34,350 nucleotides of DNA from Oscillospiraceae bacterium. GTDB taxonomy: Bacteria > Bacillota > Clostridia > Oscillospirales > Ruminococcaceae. The notes beneath the pieces are model-generated. The model was not told the origin of the DNA. It was given only the letters and a program-made list of their open reading frames with translations, and ran no database searches. The stretch is from assembly GCA_022770625.1 (NCBI GenBank), contig JALEHK010000012.1, positions 1 to 34,350 on the forward strand, in the 5' to 3' direction. This document shows, piece after piece, positions 32,394 through 34,350 of the stretch. The position numbers and the translations under genes are program-made. Numbering within the stretch: position 1 is the stretch's first letter; the number at the start of each line of letters is the position of its first letter.

Positions 32394-33977
32394 ATGTCCG
32401 TTCAGAAAGAACTTCCCCAGTTCCGAAAGGATAAGCTCGGCCGCGTCTCCTTCTATGTGGATGGCGCGCCCTTTATCGCCCTCTCCGGCGAGCTGCATAA
32501 CTCCAGTGCCTCCAGTCTGCGCTATATGGATGAGAAGGTCTGGCCGGCGCTCCGCCCGCTCCACATGAACAGCGTCATCCTCCCGATCACCTGGGAGTCG
32601 ATCGAACCGGAAGAAAATTCCTTTGACTTTTCCCTTCCCGACGGACTGATTGCCGCCGCGAGACGGGAAGGACTGCGGCTGATCCTTCTCTGGTTCGGAC
32701 TCTGGAAAAACGGAATGTCCACCTATGTTCCCGGCTGGGTCAAATCCGCCTCGAGCGGAAAAGACGCCCGCTTCTTCCGGGTCAGAGACGGCTTCGGAAA
32801 ACCGCTCGACTGCATCTCCCCCTTCTGTGCGGAAGCAGTCGGCGCGGATGCTAAGGCCTTCCGTGCCCTGATGCAGCATATCTCCGAGATCGATGCCGAC
32901 CGGACGGTAATCGCTGTACAGGTCGAAAATGAGATCGGTGTACTCGGCGCGGGACGCGATTATTCCGATGCGGCCAGTGCCGCTTATCTCCAGCCCATTC
33001 CCGACTCGGTTGCCAGATGGTACGAAGTCAGTGGAAGCTGGGAAGAAGCCTTCGGGGCGGACGGCGCGGAAATGCTGATGGCATGGCAGTACGCGCAGGC
33101 AGTCGAACAGATCGCCTCCCAGGGCAAGAGCGTCTATCTCCTTCCGATGTACGTCAACGCCTGGCTCCAGCAGCACCCCGACCGCGCGGGCGCTTATCCG
33201 AGCGGCGGCCCGATCGCCAAGGTCAAGGAACTTTGGAAGCTGGCGGCTCCGTCGATCTCCTGCTACGCGCCGGATATCTACGTCAACAACTTCGGAAAGG
33301 TCTGCGACGAATACGCGACCTCCGGCAACCCCCTCTTTATCCCCGAAGTCCGCGCGACCAAAGACTCCGCTTCCTTCCTGATGTACGCGGTCGGAAAGCA
33401 CGGCGCGCTCTGCTTTGCGCCGTTCGGGATCGAGGATCTGTTCGGGAAGCGCTCGGACGAGATCGGCGGCAACCTTCTCTCGGCGCTGAACATCGGCGCG
33501 GACGCATTCGACCCGTCCGGCGCGGGGAACCGTCTGGCGGCGGCCTATGATCTGATCGGGAACATGAAAGAGCTGATCTTTGAAGCCCACCGGAAAAAAC
33601 AGATCCACGCCTTCCTCGAATACCATGACGCGGGAACGACGATCCACCTGACCCATTACGACGCGCAGATCTCCTATACCGGCGCGTCCGAGTCCTTCTT
33701 CGGCGGCGCAGGAAAAGGAGCGGACAAAGCGGTTTCGGGCGGCTTCATCATTGAAACGGACGAAAACTCGTTTATCCTCTGCGGAAGCGGCTATTCGGTT
33801 CAGTTCCTCCCCCGCCCCGGCGAAGCGAAGGCGGTCGGCGTGCTGAAAAAGGAAGAAGGGCGCTATCAGGAGGGGGTCTGGATCCCCGGGCGTACCTTAA
33901 ACGGCGACGAGGGCTATTTTATATCACTTTCCGATTTCCCGCAGGTTCAGAAAGTCCGGCTTTTCGAGTACGAATGA
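32394..33977 (+). CDS. GH35-like beta-galactosidase family glycoside hydrolase (DUF5597-like C-terminus)
   Basis: Predicted glycosidase of clan GH-A, 527 residues. An N-terminal TIM barrel (about 15-370) carries WESIEPEENSFDF, the acid/base in QVENEIG (Glu180) and a likely nucleophile Glu318 in FIPEVRA. A C-terminal beta domain (about 380-527) with LEYHDAGTTIHLTHYDAQISY in part resembles DUF5597. No signal peptide is present, so it should act on imported galactosides or related oligosaccharides. AAAGGAAG lies 7 bases before the ATG. It is 24 bases after the NAD(P)HX repair gene and may share its transcript. The exact substrate is not readable. Confidence 0.85.
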   Translation: MSVQKELPQFRKDKLGRVSFYVDGAPFIALSGELHNSSASSLRYMDEKVWPALRPLHMNSVILPITWESIEPEENSFDFSLPDGLIAAARREGLRLILLWFGLWKNGMSTYVPGWVKSASSGKDARFFRVRDGFGKPLDCISPFCAEAVGADAKAFRALMQHISEIDADRTVIAVQVENEIGVLGAGRDYSDAASAAYLQPIPDSVARWYEVSGSWEEAFGADGAEMLMAWQYAQAVEQIASQGKSVYLLPMYVNAWLQQHPDRAGAYPSGGPIAKVKELWKLAAPSISCYAPDIYVNNFGKVCDEYATSGNPLFIPEVRATKDSASFLMYAVGKHGALCFAPFGIEDLFGKRSDEIGGNLLSALNIGADAFDPSGAGNRLAAAYDLIGNMKELIFEAHRKKQIHAFLEYHDAGTTIHLTHYDAQISYTGASESFFGGAGKGADKAVSGGFIIETDENSFILCGSGYSVQFLPRPGEAKAVGVLKKEEGRYQEGVWIPGRTLNGDEGYFISLSDFPQVQKVRLFEYE

Positions 33978-34138
33978 GGAAAAGTCGGTGGAAAACTCTG
34001 ATTTTCCGCTTCAAAAAGTCTTTTTGTTCCAATTTTTCGTCAAAATACACTAGAAATACCGACCAAGTGGTCTGGGGAAAAGTGAATTGCAAAGAAAGCT
34101 AATGAATGTATCGGTTTATTCATCAATGATATAGTACT
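33978..34138. other. AT-rich gap, no gene seen
   Basis: Short inverted repeats occur (GGAAAA / TTTTCC near 33991, GACCA / TGGTC near 34061), and an extended -10-like TGATATAGT ends at 34135, immediately before the terminator. No open reading frame or known RNA is evident. Confidence 0.5.
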
Positions 34139-34180
34139 AAAATGCAGGATTGTAAAAAAATCCTGCATTTTTCTTTTTCA
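34139..34180 (+). terminator. Strong rho-independent terminator
   Basis: AAAATGCAGGAT (34139-34150) pairs with ATCCTGCATTTT (34160-34171), followed by TTCTTTTTC. It ends the upstream transcript and isolates the riboswitch-like leader that follows. Confidence 0.92.
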
Positions 34181-34200
34181 TTTCAGGCGGAGAAAAAAGC

Positions 34201-34280
34201 GGTCACAAGGGAAGATGTAAGGGAAAACAACCACGCGAGTCCGAAAAAGCCCGCCGCTGTGGGGGAAACGGGGCGTGACC
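34201..34280 (+). ncRNA. Cobalamin-riboswitch-like RNA element (compact)
   Basis: A closing stem GGTCAC (34201-34206) / GTGACC (34275-34280) encloses AAGGGAA (34207-34213 and 34219-34225), GCGAGTCC (34235-34242) and GCCCGCCGCTGT (34249-34260), in the order of the conserved cobalamin riboswitch core. CCCG and CGGGG can pair around the last block. The usual 3' B12-box segment is not obvious, so a compact or variant class is likely. The next gene starts 31 bases on, its ribosome binding site 14 bases after the closing stem, which would allow translational control. A covariance-model search was not possible here. Confidence 0.55.
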
Positions 34281-34311
34281 TCAAAATATTATATGGAGGA
34301 TGAAATTCGAA

Positions 34312-34350
34312 ATGAAAAAGAGAATTCTCGCTCTTGCACTCGCAGGAACC
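34312..34350 (+). CDS. Start of a probable exported protein or lipoprotein (partial)
   Basis: Only 13 codons are in the window: MKKRILALALAGT, the beginning of a signal peptide. GGAGG at 34295-34299 lies 12 bases upstream; an in-frame ATG at 34300 abuts it and is less likely. Behind a cobalamin-type leader, a substrate-binding lipoprotein of a B12 or related importer would be a reasonable guess, but the window ends before any domain. Confidence 0.6.
   Translation, partial: MKKRILALALAGT

Noticed and set aside
34130-34135. Extended -10 box TGATATAGT as promoter for the last gene
   Set aside because: Transcription would start inside a strong terminator, so it is unlikely to drive the riboswitch-like leader; kept only as a remark.

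Overview
The window looks like the chromosome of a Clostridia-class Firmicute, probably Oscillospiraceae/Ruminococcaceae-like. This rests on the gene set (SpoVG, clostridial long-form PurL, ANTAR regulator beside glnA, DapL-type lysine pathway, PadR+DUF2812 pair, DUF6106), strong AGGAGG-type ribosome binding sites, TTGACA/TATAAT-like promoters and many rho-independent terminators. No rRNA, tRNA, CRISPR array, phage or intact insertion sequence was seen. The species cannot be named from the sequence.

Layout. (1) 1-253: a tandem 68-bp double-hairpin repeat. (2) 254-8764, plus strand: glnA, an ANTAR protein with a degenerate receiver, purF, carA, dapF, pyrG and dapL. This block makes glutamine and holds three glutamine amidotransferases; a fourth, purL, lies at 16.8-20.5 kb. 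(3) 8825-14274, minus strand: a PadR / DUF2812 / CE15-like esterase operon under a clear promoter-operator, a Nudix-SDR pair, and a MraY-like lipid phosphosugar transferase. (4) 14459-16729, plus: an AEC transporter and a Ser/Glu-rich lipoprotein, separated by a repeat-rich gap containing a 150-bp MITE-like inverted-repeat element. (5) 16808-21951, minus: mtaB then purL. (6) 22331-24520, plus: three tandem HPr-like proteins lacking the PTS histidine but keeping the Ser46-type motif, behind two tandem promoters, then a D,D-carboxypeptidase. (7) 24766-26742: pgi and a small P-loop protein, with another double-hairpin repeat between them. (8) 26881-27249, minus: spoVG. (9) 27472-33977, plus: DUF6106 protein, acpS, coaBC, a single-PAS protein, a TraX-family membrane protein, the NAD(P)HX repair enzyme and a GH35-like glycosidase. 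(10) 33978-34350: a terminator, a cobalamin-riboswitch-like RNA, and the first 13 codons of a probable exported protein.

Most genes are housekeeping: glutamine, purine and pyrimidine synthesis, diaminopimelate for peptidoglycan, CoA and ACP activation, glycolysis. The less ordinary items are the His-less HPr triplet, the ANTAR-linked glutamine cluster, the double-hairpin repeats whose stems differ by compensatory changes, the H-D-H variant MraY-like enzyme, the PadR-linked cytoplasmic CE15-like esterase, and the candidate B12-type riboswitch at the right edge.
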